Shown one piece after another: positions 44,378 through 57,000 of a stretch of 64,000 nt of DNA. The notes beneath the pieces were generated by a model. That model was not told the origin of the DNA. It was given only the letters and a program-made list of their open reading frames with translations, and did no database searches. A program made the translations under genes and the position numbers. The stretch lies in NCBI GenBank assembly GCA_004154925.1, contig QJNS01000098.1, forward strand, positions 186,001 through 250,000, read 5' to 3'. The first letter of the stretch is position 1. Each line of letters begins with the position of its first letter. This DNA comes from Monosporascus cannonballus (lineage: Eukaryota > Ascomycota > Sordariomycetes > Xylariales).

Positions 44378-47300
44378 TCATTGAGTTGTGCCTGCCGCCG
44401 GCTTCACCTGCATGCTGGACCAATAGCTGAAGTCATTCAGTTCCTCCACCGGGTCCTCATGCAGGGGCCGCGGTCGGTACTTGGCCGCGGTTCCGTCGTA
44501 GAAGACCCAGACTACGCGGGCGCTCTGGTCTTGGCCCTCGGGCAGGGGATAGACGAAGGGCTTCCCATATATGCTGCTGTCCCAGACGCCCAAGGCCACG
44601 GGCGTGGAGTTCGCGCGCTGGTTATAGTAGTAAAGGGCGCCGGCCATCTGGTCGCCGAACGGGGGCCCGGCGTAGCTGTGGTCCTCAACCCCGTTGTGCT
44701 TGCGCACCTCGAACCAGTTGGTATACGCCGCCGACATCTCGTTGAAGTGGGCCAGGAGCTGATCACGAGAGGGCCCCTGTATGTCAGGCTGTTGAGCCCT
44801 CATGCTGTCGATGATTGCCTGGATGCCCCTATCAAGGCCCTTCAGGTTGCCAGAGGGAGCCTTGACCAGGTGTCCGGACGGGAAGGACTGGTTCAGCCTT
44901 TTGGTGTTCGCGACGGCGACCGTGATGTCGTGTGGAATACTAGGGTTTGCAGTAGCTGGTCTGCGGAACACCCTACAGTCGGGGTCAAACTTCTTCCCAC
45001 TGTCTGGCCGACCGTCCGGGACCTGAGGAGGCCGCGGGCGCTTGGCCGGCCCCTTTGTCACGAACTCCACGGGTAACTTCCGCTTCATCGGGTTGCTTAG
45101 AACCTTGTGGCGCGTGGAATTAGGTAGAAGGGGAATTTTAGGGGGAGGCTTATACGTAATTTGGGAGACTTTCTCGGCGAGCCACTCAGCCCAAGGGACC
45201 TGATCAGGCGGGTAGATTGCTATGGTGGCACGTTAGCGCGCTGCATGAATATCGGGAGGAATGATAATAGGCTGTTCTGACTTACCGTTCTCAAGCTGTT
45301 GACTGATAACCAACTGTTGTAGAAGTGTATCACCCATGAGATAGACGGCAGGCCCGGGGATCCACTCATGGGACGGTCGAGTTATGGGCACGAGCTGTTG
45401 CTCTCCCTTGGTTTTAGAACCGGTTTTGCTTGTTGTAGTCGTCGAGTTAGGCTTCGTCGCCCCAGTTGCTCTTTTTGTTGGCCTTCCATACCCAGGCGGA
45501 ATTCCACGGGGTTTCCTTAAAGCTTCTTTCTCGCGAGGAGGGACCAAGTCGCCGTGCTTCCTCAACAGCTCCTCCACTTCTTCGTCGTCTGGCAGCATAC
45601 TACGGCCAACGTACCCGGCCTCATGATGTCCTTGTTCGCCACCCATCTTGATGGTCTTTGCGGGGACCAGAGCGTGTGGTTCTATTCTTGGGGTGAGGAT
45701 GCCGGTTTTCTGACTGCGCGGATCTATCCTAAGTGGCTCGTCCTTGCGGTTCTGAATCCAATCCAGTACGTGGGTGTTTCGGTGGTGAAGAGGCCAGCGC
45801 CTCATGTGAAAGAACGCCGAGCGGGTATAAGGGGCTTGGAACCTCCTTTGTGCCGAGCTGGCCCAGCTAAACAAGTTAGGGCGCTCGAGACCCTGAAAGG
45901 GTGTCTGAGACTGATCTCTGAATGCGGTCAGGCGGCCGGGGTACAGCATGTTCCGGTTCTCTACGCAATCATCGATGAGACCCTTCCGTATGAGAACAAA
46001 GGGATCTTTGTCCGTCGTCTGCGACCTGAGCGCTTTGTCCGGATCCGCTTTGTCCACGACCGCTTGAGCACTGGGTGTACCCAGGCTAACCAGGGCCTCC
46101 ATGCCTGAGGGCGTTTGGGCCGGATACGAATCCCCGTGGTCAACCATGCTGGTCCAATGGTCCAGTTCACGAGTCACATCATCGCGGTGGATTGGTTCCA
46201 GTCCTTCGAGTCGTTTCTTGACGTTCTCGTAATACGTGATTGTATAGCCCATGCGGTATGCTAGGTTTCTGAAAAACTGGCAAGTATCTTCCGCGGTTCC
46301 AATGAAGTCTTTAGAGCGTGCCCATTGCCTGAGCTCGTCCCAATTAGCCAGATCGTCAAACGACGGCTGTTCTTCATCTTCCTCATACAACCCAGGCACG
46401 TAATGTTGCTCGTGTCTGTAAAGTTGGAGCAGTACAGTCCGCTTCATGTCGTCATGACGTTGCTCGTTTTCGAGCCCGGGTGTGGGCGCCTCGTACTCGT
46501 TCACTGCCATAATCGTGTCGAGACTTGCAGCCTTGTTCGGCAGTTCGATGTGGTCAAGGATTCCCTTGTAATCTGCCGGATCTCCTTTCTGTTGCTTGCC
46601 GCCTTTGCCCGGGTACTCACCCAATAAGTGGTCCACCCATTGCTTTTTCTTGCTTTCATTCACGCGTGCGGCCTCTTGAGCATCGGCGTGACGCCACAGC
46701 ACTCGGTCTTCGGGATAAAGATTGAAGTTCGCTGGCGCGACGCTACTAGGCCTGTTCGTATCGGCCGCGTAGAACCTGTTAAACTTGGTTAGCGGGTGTA
46801 AAGGCAGAGTGTCTCTGATATCAACGTACTTGCAACGCCCCAGCCTCGCTAAAACTCTGATATAGTGTTCAGCCTCCTCTATCGAGAATTGGTAAGCCCT
46901 GTTGGGCTGTCGGAGGTGGTCGTCGGGTAGCATCTCCGTTCCCGCGCCGTTGATTTTGTCCAACAGCTCATTGACGGGTAATGATATGTTTTCATCTCCT
47001 CCTGATGGATCCTCGTCTGTTTCCTCCCACGACCCATAAGCCCTCAGAACCTCTTGCAGCCGGTTGTCGAATATAGCAGCCAAGTTGTCCTGTCGCAGCT
47101 CATCCACCTTCTCCAGAATCAGCTGACTGCGCGGGGGTTCGCAGAGGAATCTTAGCCAAGTTATCTCGACGTCGTCTAGAAGCCTGGGTTTGTCTGAGCC
47201 ACCAGGGATATCACCGTCGGTCAAATCGCGTAGAGTTCGCATGATGTCCCGACGCTGGATAGACTGCTTAATGCGGGCTGCAGCGTCTTCCGAGCTGCGC

Positions 47301-48640
47301 TCCTCAGGAGTGAGCTCTGTAGTGTAAAGTTTACCTGCTTGGATATCTTCCAAAATCGCCTTCAAGAGAGGCCGCGGGGATATTGCGAACCTGTCGCGCA
47401 AGTAACACTCCAAATCCGTAAGATATTTGCCGACTTTAAACCAATGGTCGTCGTGTACAGAACGGCCCTCGTTGATGTACGGCCCGCGGAAGTTGACAGG
47501 CACACAAGATCTATCGAGTTCCTGCCAGTTGCTGTTGTTGTAGTTTATGCGCTTACTTGCAGCCACAAAATTCAAGTAGGTGGTATACACGGAGTACCAT
47601 TGCACCCAGGGGAACGGCTCCTTTGCTAGGTGGTGCACTCTATCGGGCTCGACTACTCGCGGCTCGAATGGAACCTCTTTCGGCATGGCAATCTTGTCGT
47701 AAGGGAGTATAACCCGTCGCCACGGAGTGTTAGTGACCCGGTTCTCGTGGTTGGTGAAGAGGTTCAGACATTGTTGAATGGCCGCGCGTTTTATTCCCCG
47801 GGCGCGAGCAAAACCTCTGGCCAGCGGCTTCCGCATCGAAAAAGGTCCTACTGCAGCAGTGTCTAGATTCTCGACCTTGATTCTGTGGTTCGTCTCCGCG
47901 GCACCTTTTTCAATACAATTCTCATAAATCTCATTGGAGATGCTGTACAAGTTCTCCTCTCCTGGATTCCAGGTAGTAGGCTTTCCGGAAGCTGCGCCAG
48001 TTTTACTGGTCAGATGAGCATCCAAGCTGTTCCAGAATTGAATCTCATCCGCACGGAGCTTCGCGGAGTAACTGGAGTCAGCGGCATCCTGACTTTGGCC
48101 CGGGTTCTGTGGAGCTTCCGTGTAAAACGGACTTGTGCCTGTAGGGGGAAGGGGGATATAGATGCGCTTCTCCGGAATCGCAGATCGGTCATTATCTCGA
48201 GGGGGCCTTGGTTGCACCTTTGGGTAACTTATGAGGCGGTCGGATGTTTGGGCAACGCCTGGGAGTATATCGGTTGACCAGCGAGTTTTACCGGTAGTCC
48301 ACTTATCGTACTGTCGATGTAGATCCACGAGCGAGCGCGCTCGTTTCAGGGCGGTGAGCAACCAGACAGTTCCATAGCCGATCTCACCCCTGAGTCGCGC
48401 CTTATGTGCCTCATTCAGATATGCCTCAACTGCATCAAGATTCGTGGCCCATTGCGGATCTCGGTAAGCATCTCTATCGCACAAGAAATTCAGAATACGG
48501 GGCAGCATAATCTGAGGGTCCAACCCTCCCGGCCCGATGGGTACTTGCGCTTCATCCGTGGCTTTGGTGGGAGGTGCAGTTTCTGAGGTAGGGGGTGGTT
48601 GAGCATTGTCATTTCCGAAGAGCGGCGATTCCCCAGTCAT
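44378..48640 (-). CDS. Large protein of unknown family (1398 aa)
   Basis: Two exons (48640-45286 and 45219-44378) joined by a 66-bp GTAAGT...TAG intron, phase correct (…QLENAIYPPD…), give 1398 residues. I do not recognise the family. The N-terminal 45 residues are Pro/Thr-rich and disordered. Residues about 45-1000 are mixed, charged and Trp/Tyr-rich without visible repeats or membrane segments. Residues about 1030-1090 form a basic, Thr/Lys-rich linker ending near KGEQQLVPITRPSHEW. The last ~190 residues look like a compact domain with SGNLKGLDRGIQAIIDSM and ARVVWVFYDG. That spacing recalls papain-fold peptidases of the OTU sort, but a Lys stands where I would expect the catalytic Cys; this is a weak impression. 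It is divergent from the retropepsin-like gene over less than 0.8 kb, which suggests a two-gene module. The long open frame and clean intron argue for a living gene. Confidence 0.8.
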
Positions 48641-49420
48641 GTTTGCAGGAGGGTGTGGTTTTCAAGACCAAGGGTTTCAAGGTGTTAGTCGGGCTCTTGA
48701 AATCGAGCTCTAAGATTTCCAAGGGGTCACGCAAGAGCTGATCAGCACGTAACGGCTTGCAGGCGCATCCTGTCCGAAAAAAGCTGTTTCGGCGAGAGGC
48801 TCCTCTGTGACTGTGTACTGGTAGGAGTATACGAGGGTAAAAAGGGAAGAGAGTGTCGACATAGGTGTGGGGAGTGAGTCTGCAGTGTAATGCGTTATGG
48901 CTGAGAGATCTCGCGACTTTTGTCTGTTTTCACAAGGAATTCAACGGTCGCCAGGGGGGACGCTTCACATTCCAGGTGTTCCTTACGGCTTGCTCCATGC
49001 CACATACAGGAAAGAACAAAGAATCACTGTGTAATTCTAGTTCCTCAATCAAGCGAGACAGATCAAGAAAGGCCCGCAAGCTGCCGCTGCCGTTTGCGGT
49101 TTCTGATTGTCATGCTGTTTCAAACCTCTGGCCACGGACTTGTAACTTAATATAGCACAGCTAAATGATAATTACCGCAATTCGACATCGGAGTCGTCTG
49201 AGCATATCGATTTCCACCGCCAAATGGAATAACTCGTGTCGGGATAACCTTTCGATTCCATACCGAGTACAATCCCAGTAATAGTCATAAGCAACCATGT
49301 TGGGAAAAAAATACACCGATCGTGACCCTCCCAGAGCGTCCAACTGATGCGGAGTCGGATGGCCGCCGTGCGAAAAGACGGCGGACTGAGCGAAACCAAG
49401 AGTTAGGAGAAAGACCGCAG
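48641..49420. promoter_or_regulatory. Divergent promoter of the unknown gene pair
   Basis: About 780 bp between the ATG of the 1398-residue protein and the first ATG of the retropepsin-like protein. Part of its right end (about 49223-49420) is open in frame with the latter and codes an RRAKRRRTERN-like basic stretch, so an unseen upstream exon could extend that protein to the left. Confidence 0.5.
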
Positions 49421-51189
49421 ATGTCAAGAGGAGAACAAGTATGGCGGATAATTCGAGCGAGAGATCGCCATGATCCAGAGGCTCGCAGCGAAGACGAGGC
49501 CAAGAGAGGGGATTTTCGCAGAAAGACTAGGTCCGCCACGAAGCGAGAGGGAAAGGAGAAAGAAATACAGACGAGCCGACCAGCAGTCCCTGCGATAGCA
49601 GATATCGGAGATGCCGAGGAACAAAAGCCTTGGGAGACGCTTGTCATTGGCGACCTTGGAGAGGGTTTTAGCTACATCGAGGAAAAGGACCGCGAGATAC
49701 TGCAACAGCGATATATCATCAAGTATCACGAAAAGAATTCGCCAGGCCGAGCTGACCACCATAAACGGCTCCTTAACGAGCTAATCCAAGAAAGGCGTAA
49801 TATGGAGGATGACGAAGAGAACTATGTGCCTGCGTGAGTGAAATAATAACTACTAAACCGGATGGCCCCAGCTGACATGATATGCTGCCGATCAGTGAAC
49901 AGCGAGATGCGAGGAAGCGCGTCGTGGAGCGGGTGGAAACATCGCATTGGGCGCTTGAAACTTGTAAATGTGAGGCCGAAAGGGTCAATATTCGAGCTGC
50001 CTTGGAAGGATACGCGTCCGGCCACATTGAATACTCAAGCAACTTTACCTTGATCTACGGTGGACACACTGTCGACACCTGCCCAACGGACCAATCTTTC
50101 TGCGCTGATCGAAGCGAGAGGATCGACCGCTACGCTGATAAGTATGGAGCCGGCTGGCTTTGGATCGAACCCCCGCTCGCCGGCTCAGGATTCGAGCTGT
50201 TGGCAAAGAAAGGGCTATGTCTAGATCGCAGGCCGTTGAAGAATTATGGAATCGGACATTACGCCACCTGCCTGGATTTCCAAGTTGACAAGAGAAAGGT
50301 CATGAGCGAAAGTAAGAAACCGTACAAGAAGACCAAGAAGGCCGCCGGTGTCGCAACAGGACATTCAGACACGAAAGCCTGGACTCAATTTGAGACCCTA
50401 TTAGACTCAGGAGCTACGGTGCCTATACTGCATGAAGAGGATCTCCGGCATTTCGGTATCGCTATGGAATGGTACGCGGCCCAGGGCGTTACTGAAACCA
50501 GGACCGCGGCCAGCACTATTAGCCTGAGATTTTACGAAATGTACGTATCAATATGCACAAAAGATGGTCAATCCATTGTCGGTCAAGGCAACCCAGCAAC
50601 TTGGCCAAGCGAGCCGCCGATCTTGGGGGGCTTCGTCCCTGTTTCCATATCGACTGCTAAACTCCACGGACGGCGCCCATTGTATGATGATCGCACGAGG
50701 GGGATGCTCCCCTTTGATGCCGCTTATATGTCCTCGGCTCCTACTATGGGAAAGATCTGGCTGGGCGAAGATCGAAGAGATGTTCTAGGTGCGGGCCGTT
50801 TCCCGAGGCACCTGCGCTATGACGCCGAGAAGGTACTGAGGCCGGAATACCCAGCAAAACTGGACGGTGTGCGGCAAGGGACGGAAACGCCTGATGTAGT
50901 CTTTTTTGCACATCATCTGAGAGACAGTCCAGGAACCCAGTTCATAGATACTGATCGTCCAGGAAAGCGAGGTACAAGCGAATGGACCATCAAGAGAGCA
51001 AAGACACAATATAGCGAAAAGGGCGACAAACGGGCATTAGCTCTTGTAACAGAAGAGAGTGCTGAGATCAAACCACCAGAGGAGATACCCAAGGGGGCTA
51101 CGGCTAAATGGCGAGAGACAAAAATTCTGCGCGAGAGCGAGATTAGAGACAAAAATACGGCCAAAAAGAAAAAGCCCAAACACAAGTGA
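49421..51189 (+). CDS. Retropepsin-like domain protein of unknown role
   Basis: Two exons (49421-49833 and 49896-51189) with a 62-bp GTGAGT...CAG intron give 568 residues from the first ATG. The frame stays open further upstream, so the start is uncertain. The N-terminal third is highly charged and probably helical (KEGKEKEIQ, RNMEDDEENYV). A central segment with CKCEAERVNIRAALEGYASG follows. Then comes FETLLDSGATVPILHEEDL, where D308-S-G-A-T matches the catalytic signature of retroviral-type aspartic peptidases. About 125 residues later DVLGAG (Gly436) fits the second hydrophobic-hydrophobic-Gly motif of that fold. The C-terminal tail is Lys-rich (KKKKPKHK), like a nuclear signal. No reverse transcriptase, integrase or RNase H follows, so this is not an intact retrotransposon; a domesticated or independent retropepsin is possible. 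It pairs with the divergent 1398-residue gene. Peptidase activity is inference. Confidence 0.75.
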
Positions 51190-54000
51190 GGCGGAGACAC
51201 GAGGTCAATACTCGCAGAACGCGCTCAGACTGTAGGTTCGGCCTAGGGTTTAACTAACCTAGTCATACACCCCAATAGTGGATTCCGCCTTCTCCTTGCT
51301 TCCAAGTCGTTCATTTGATATGGGCGTCGGTGGTCAAGTCAAGACCATGAAATCTGAGCACCGAATCCTTCCGGCGTCATCTTTGCAGAGGCAGAAGGCC
51401 ACAATCTGCTTCAGTTGGAGAACAAGATCGACCATGCTGCAAATTTTAGGTCATGATCCTAGGTCATGAGTCCTGATCCGCCTATAGGAATCAAGCGTTT
51501 AGGTACGATGAGCAGAGACTTTGCATGCTCGGAAACGTGGCGCATCGCTTTGGCCAGCCATATCAAAGGAGCAACGAGACATGCCTAATATGACACGCCT
51601 ATACCGAGTCTCCCGAGCCGACAAGAAACGTATAACAACCGAAGATTGCCTCCTTAAGGAAGCCTGGGGAAAGAAGGCCGCTACAAAGTGGAACCTAAGC
51701 CGTACCACGGATTGGGATTAGCTAGAGAAGAAGCGGCAAGGGATTCAAGGTCAAGAGAGTCCCATAGCCCTCAAAATGGGGTATTAAATGAAGGCATATC
51801 GCATTGAGACCCCATTCGTCCTAACTTACGCATGTATACCAGTCCCCGCCTGCGACACGGCTGGGGGTAGATCAGTACGAAGCAGCCTTAGATATAAATA
51901 GGCCTTGATAATACTCGACGCTGGAGTCTGGGCATATATCGGGTCAGAATGCCACGAAGTAATAGTGTGGACAGAAGCCAGGTTGGGCAACATGCAGCCT
52001 GATAAATAGCTTCAAAGTAATCAGTTAAAATTGCCGGCCACACGTATCAGCGCCCTGTCATCCAGGCCACCTAGCCTTAAAACAGCAAGCTATCACGAGC
52101 TTGCCTCGCTGTGGCTTGCTGATGCCTGCCAGCTTTGTTTCTCGATACGGGTAAAAGGGTGGCGGCAACATCATGGGAGGCTTACGGCTTATTAGCATGC
52201 CAATACCCATACGTGGAGGAAATTGTGACTTGCCGCGTCCTTTAGAGTGGCTTTTTAGCTTGGTCCAGCTTGGGACTGTCGTACCGAGCGTCAAGGCTAT
52301 CAATGTCCGAGGGACTCCGACAGTGTTACTGCATTGCAGTGAAGGGAATATGATGCTGCCAAAAATTAGGATCTCCACGTCGATTCGTATCCTGTTTTCC
52401 AAAGCCAATGGCCTATGTATGTTGAACGATGAAGACAGTGGTGGTCGGCGTCATCAATCTATCTTGAGAAACACAGGACTTGCATCTACTTAAGCAGTTG
52501 TACTATTCTGGTATCAATGCTTTCGTGATCGGTAGAGAGCTCTAAAAGGAGACTAGAACAAACTGAGAAAGGCAATACACCTTCATGGCTACCTGGGGCG
52601 TTTCCGCTGACAATGTCTGTCCTGCAAAATCAAAGAATCACTCCTTTCCAGAGGAAGGCATGGCATTTATTCCCGTTCAGTTCTGATGCGACGTCACATA
52701 TCACTCAAATTAATGGCACCGCCACTCCACGGATTTGGTGCCGATAGCGTCGCGCTTTCGCGGCGCGTTCCCGCACGTTGGGGAATATCTCCTGTTCGAG
52801 AATACGAAAGCCGGGCATCGGAATCCTTGTTCTTAACATACGAAAGAACAACGAGTTCGTGGGTGAGATTCTGTCCACCGAGGGCTCACCGAGCTCACCA
52901 GAGCTAGAGTGAGGTCAATTACAAGCCTAGAGGTGGCTTACGTCGCGATTGGATCCAACACTTGCCGAGCGAACTGCTCCGCGAGGCTTGATGCCTAGCT
53001 GACTGAGATGCAACTCCAGATTACGAATCGCAAGGATGTCTCAACAAGGTTGGGTTTCGCATGCCGATGTTTCAAGGATCTATATGTGAGGCCCTCGAGT
53101 CGGTACCGTTGGTTGCGATCTCGAGCGGGGGAAATATGCAATACCGCACGAGAACAAGGAATAGTCAAGAGGTAACCAGATCTACCTACTTAGGAAGTTG
53201 GCTGTAGCTATAGTTGCGCCGCGTAATCAATGGTTGGTGGTAGTGCTCTCTCATGGCTACAGCCAACAGTAGCCAAAAAAGCCTTAAAGAGTCTTCAGGG
53301 ACTTTAATTGTAGGCCAGTGGATGGTGGGCTAAAAATAAAGTCCTCCTGGCGGAGTCTCGAGGTCGCCGGGATCTTGGTTGGACGCGAGGGGTTCCTCCG
53401 ATCGGGCAAGTTAGCCCACGACTCGCGCTTCTAATTTGGTGCAACCATAGATTTGCTCTGCGTCCTGATCTTCCCCGTGTAGGCAGGGAAGACGGTCGAG
53501 TCGCGCGACGTGAGTGCGGGGCGTAGCATCGCGAATCCCGGGTTTCCCATCCTCGCGGAGTTGGTATGCAGTTCTGGGGGCCACGATGAAACTTTTACCC
53601 TTCTGCAGGCACGAATCGCATCAATGGACCACATGACGACGCGAAGCCCTCAGTCTTGCTGCCGCTCGGATCTATAATTCGCAATTTCTCTCTGTAGTGG
53701 TTAATGCTTGATCAACTGGTCGGCTACACATGATGGCATCCGTCGGAAAGCGATTTAGCCTCGGAGCCCCCAGTATGTAGCTTGGCATTAAGCGCGCGTA
53801 TTATAGACTACCACACCTGTACGTATCGCATATCAAGAAGCAACCCCAGGCCGCGAATTTGGGCCTGTCTTCCCTGAATCGACTTGTGCAATCACCGTGT
53901 CATGATGCGGTTACTACACGTCGCCATTGATAAGCCCAGGCGCGTCTGCTTTTTCCCAACCACATTTTTCCCGTTCGCTTTTCGCGTCACTCTCTTCTTA
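51190..54000. other. Gene-poor region, part 1
   Basis: Downstream of the retropepsin-like gene. The only frames are short and overlap on both strands (for example around 51521-51721 and 52058-52493). None shows a domain, a believable intron or a strong start. I see no transposon ends. Confidence 0.6.
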
Positions 54001-57000
54001 GCTGAGTAGTCCCGCGGATGGGGGCGAGATCGACGGCGAAGAGGGTTACATTCGAGAAAGCCGCAAGCTTTCCTGGGTCGACAGGTAAGCCACTAAGTCT
54101 GAGCGCCTGCAAAGCGAGTCGCACCCATGTGACTACCACGGCCGAGCCCTGGTCCTTTATTAGACAGTCAACCACTTAAAGGTAACCCAAGGGACCTACC
54201 TACCGCTTACCGCCTTCTGGATCATGACTTATTTCCGGTCTCCGCGCGGACGGGGCCCAGGATAATCATCCTTGCGGGATGAGGGCGCTGGGTTTTGGCT
54301 GGTTGATGACGATGTCTGTTTGCTACGGTAAATCACACGCAAGAACCCGTTGCGCCAGTGCGGATACATAATTGCGGTAGACGTCATTGCTCCTATCTAT
54401 TTCCTCTGGTTGGTTGCCGGCTGAGCAAATGAAGGACTGATATGTGCTTAGACCTGAAAATCGAGAGACGACAGCCTGGACGGCGATGCAGATAATATTA
54501 ACCGAATGTGTGTTCAGAAGGCATGAAAACCAGTAGGGTGCCAGGCTCCTCACGAGAGGCGGCAAGGAGGCAATGTGATGCTCTAATTCATTGTACGACG
54601 TTCATCCAGAGACACCGCATATTCCACATTACATCCGCTTTGCTCTTATTCCGAAACATCGGAACCGGACAAGACATGCGAAGGCTGATTGTATTTGCGG
54701 AATACAGAATCAGGCTGGCTACTTCTGCCTTGCAAGCGAGACGCTGGGGACAACTTCGGACAAACGGGGAGAGGCTAGGTCTGATAAAAGAGACAGCAAG
54801 AAAAAGTATGGAAAGAGGAGTGGTTCCGCCATGTCAGTCAGGTATCTCGTGGTTATTTCTTTGGTTGGCCATCGTGATGTTTCGGCATTTGCACGGGTGA
54901 CCAGATATTCAACGCCGCTGGATAAGTGACTTAAGGGGCGCATCCCCCAACATAGCCTTTTCCATGGGCGGTTGTTTGAAACTAAGATAATACTTGACGC
55001 TCCATATCATACGACGTTTGAAGTTCGGTCAAACCTTGATATCCTCAAGCGAAGGGTGCTTTGCACAATGGGATTTGACGTAGCTGCAAATGCTAGTCTC
55101 TAGATTTATATTAAGCCGAGGAGATGAGAGATTTTCAACCGGATAGTCCCTCATCATCTCGAGTCTGAGATCCACTAGGGATCACTGTTCTAAGGCGTCC
55201 AGAACTGGCTCTATAGTAGTCGGTTGGCTATGTGTCAAAAGGCCGTTCATACTGCAGTAGTCCAGTTTGGTATGCACTGGACAAACCGTGGACCGGTTTA
55301 ATAAGCCGAGACACGGATCCTGGTAGTAATATTAGTTACGGGTTCTTCGGTGTTCGGGGCATCTAGTCGACTCGGAGACGCGAAAGTATGTTTCAAATAG
55401 TGCCCTTCGAAACAAGCCGCTGAGGTTAGTCTAACTGGTTGAGAGGGCGGCGAGGAGTTGCCAGACTGTTGCTGTTCGTGAGTCGAGACGATGGAGATAG
55501 GTGGGGATATGTACCCGCAGGCCACATGGCTCGTAAAGTAGCTTGAAAATTCGTTAGGAGGTTGAAAAAGCTATGCACAAGGCCGGTCAACGACAGATTG
55601 GAGATGTCATAGAAACACATTTTAGGATGTGAGCGTTTTTAGACTTAAATACTAGTAAGCGGAGCATGAGGAAGCCCGCGGATCGGTAGAACTCTGCTGG
55701 TGTGGCTGGTTTGCTCGAAGAAAATTCTCGTATGGAAATTAAATCCGTGGCTTCGGCGGATATGAGCGGGGTAGTACCGATGTGGACGATGCGGGGCCGA
55801 AGCACGGGCGCAGTAAAATCGGCGGAACCGGCAAAAGACGGAAAAGGTCGAAAAAAAAAAAAAGGACTCGGCTCCATCTCTTTCCAAGAGACACTGTCTT
55901 AGAAGCCTCTTCACCGCTTCATTCCCAGGGGTACGAGAAGCCAGGTACCGTGAATTTTTGGTAGGCGGCCAAGAACCCCAGTTAGGTTAGGGAGCTCCTG
56001 CAATCGTGAAAATTGATCTACATCGAGAAGGTATGAATCGCATCTAACGAACCTCACAATTCGCATATTCCTCGTAGCCTAACTGGGCGGTTGAAAGGTT
56101 GATACCAGGCCGGAAGCGGATTAGCTCTGAAGACGCAACCCTGCCTCGATTAGGATGATGCCTTTTTCGGTAAGGAAAGCATTCAGAACCCCCACCTGAT
56201 AAAGGTACTAAGTGCACGCGCTACACGTCATTCCCGCGAGTTTAAATTCCGCTTAATCTTCACATTCAAGATTTCGCGTTGAGGCAATTCCGAAGGTGGG
56301 TTGTCAGGCCGCGCTCCCTCTTTCTCGAAAACTGAAACACGCGAAAATGATTGGACAATCCAGCGTCTTCTTAAACGCGTTTTCCACGCGTTCTTTCATG
56401 TGCGTGATGCTGATAAGGCTGAGTCAGGTCCACTAGCGCCTCTCTCGTGCTCACTGAGCCATCGGAAGATGACACTTCCACCTCTCTTTTTCGCGTGTCC
56501 CTTCCTGTGACTCGCGAGTCTCCATGTGCATGTGCAGGAACTCTGCAAAACTGGGTTTCAGGATTCGAACCATCTCCTGATCCTATTGGTTGGTAGTAGC
56601 GGAGGGTCACATCAGTCCTTATGAGCGCGGGGTGACCTTTGAAATTTTGGTTCTGGATGACGAGTATCAATTCGCATGGTTCAATATAGAAATCTGGACG
56701 TACCTCTAGCACCCCTGGCTATCTTGTTATGGAAATATCTTGCGCGGAAGGTAAACAGAGCCGTGAGCGAGTACTCGGAGCGTTTCCTTGGTATGTCAAG
56801 ACTGTCCTGAAGCAGGATAGCCTTACGGTTGATATACACCCAGCACTAGGCTCTGCCAACAAAACACTCGTATCCAAGTTTATATCTAAACACATATGGG
56901 ATACATGTAGTCTTTATCCGGCACAGTGGAACTACTGATGCAGCGCATGCAATGGATGGACCAGACGCTACGGCTATGAGGCTCGCCTCTTCGTACATGA

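Noticed and set aside
44381..45076. 231-residue plus-strand frame antisense to the last exon of the 1398-aa gene
   Set aside because: Antisense shadow of a GC-biased exon; the sense frame joins its upstream exon through a canonical intron.
49421..51189. Retrotransposon pol gene
   Set aside because: Only a protease-like motif is present; there is no reverse transcriptase, RNase H or integrase, no LTRs are seen, and the gene has its own intron.
51521..51721. 66-residue frame rich in Lys/Arg
   Set aside because: Too short and without homology signs; an equally long frame lies opposite it.
56555..56580. GGATTCGAACC resembling a tRNA B box on the minus strand
   Set aside because: The flanks do not form a T-arm stem and no A box lies upstream on that strand.
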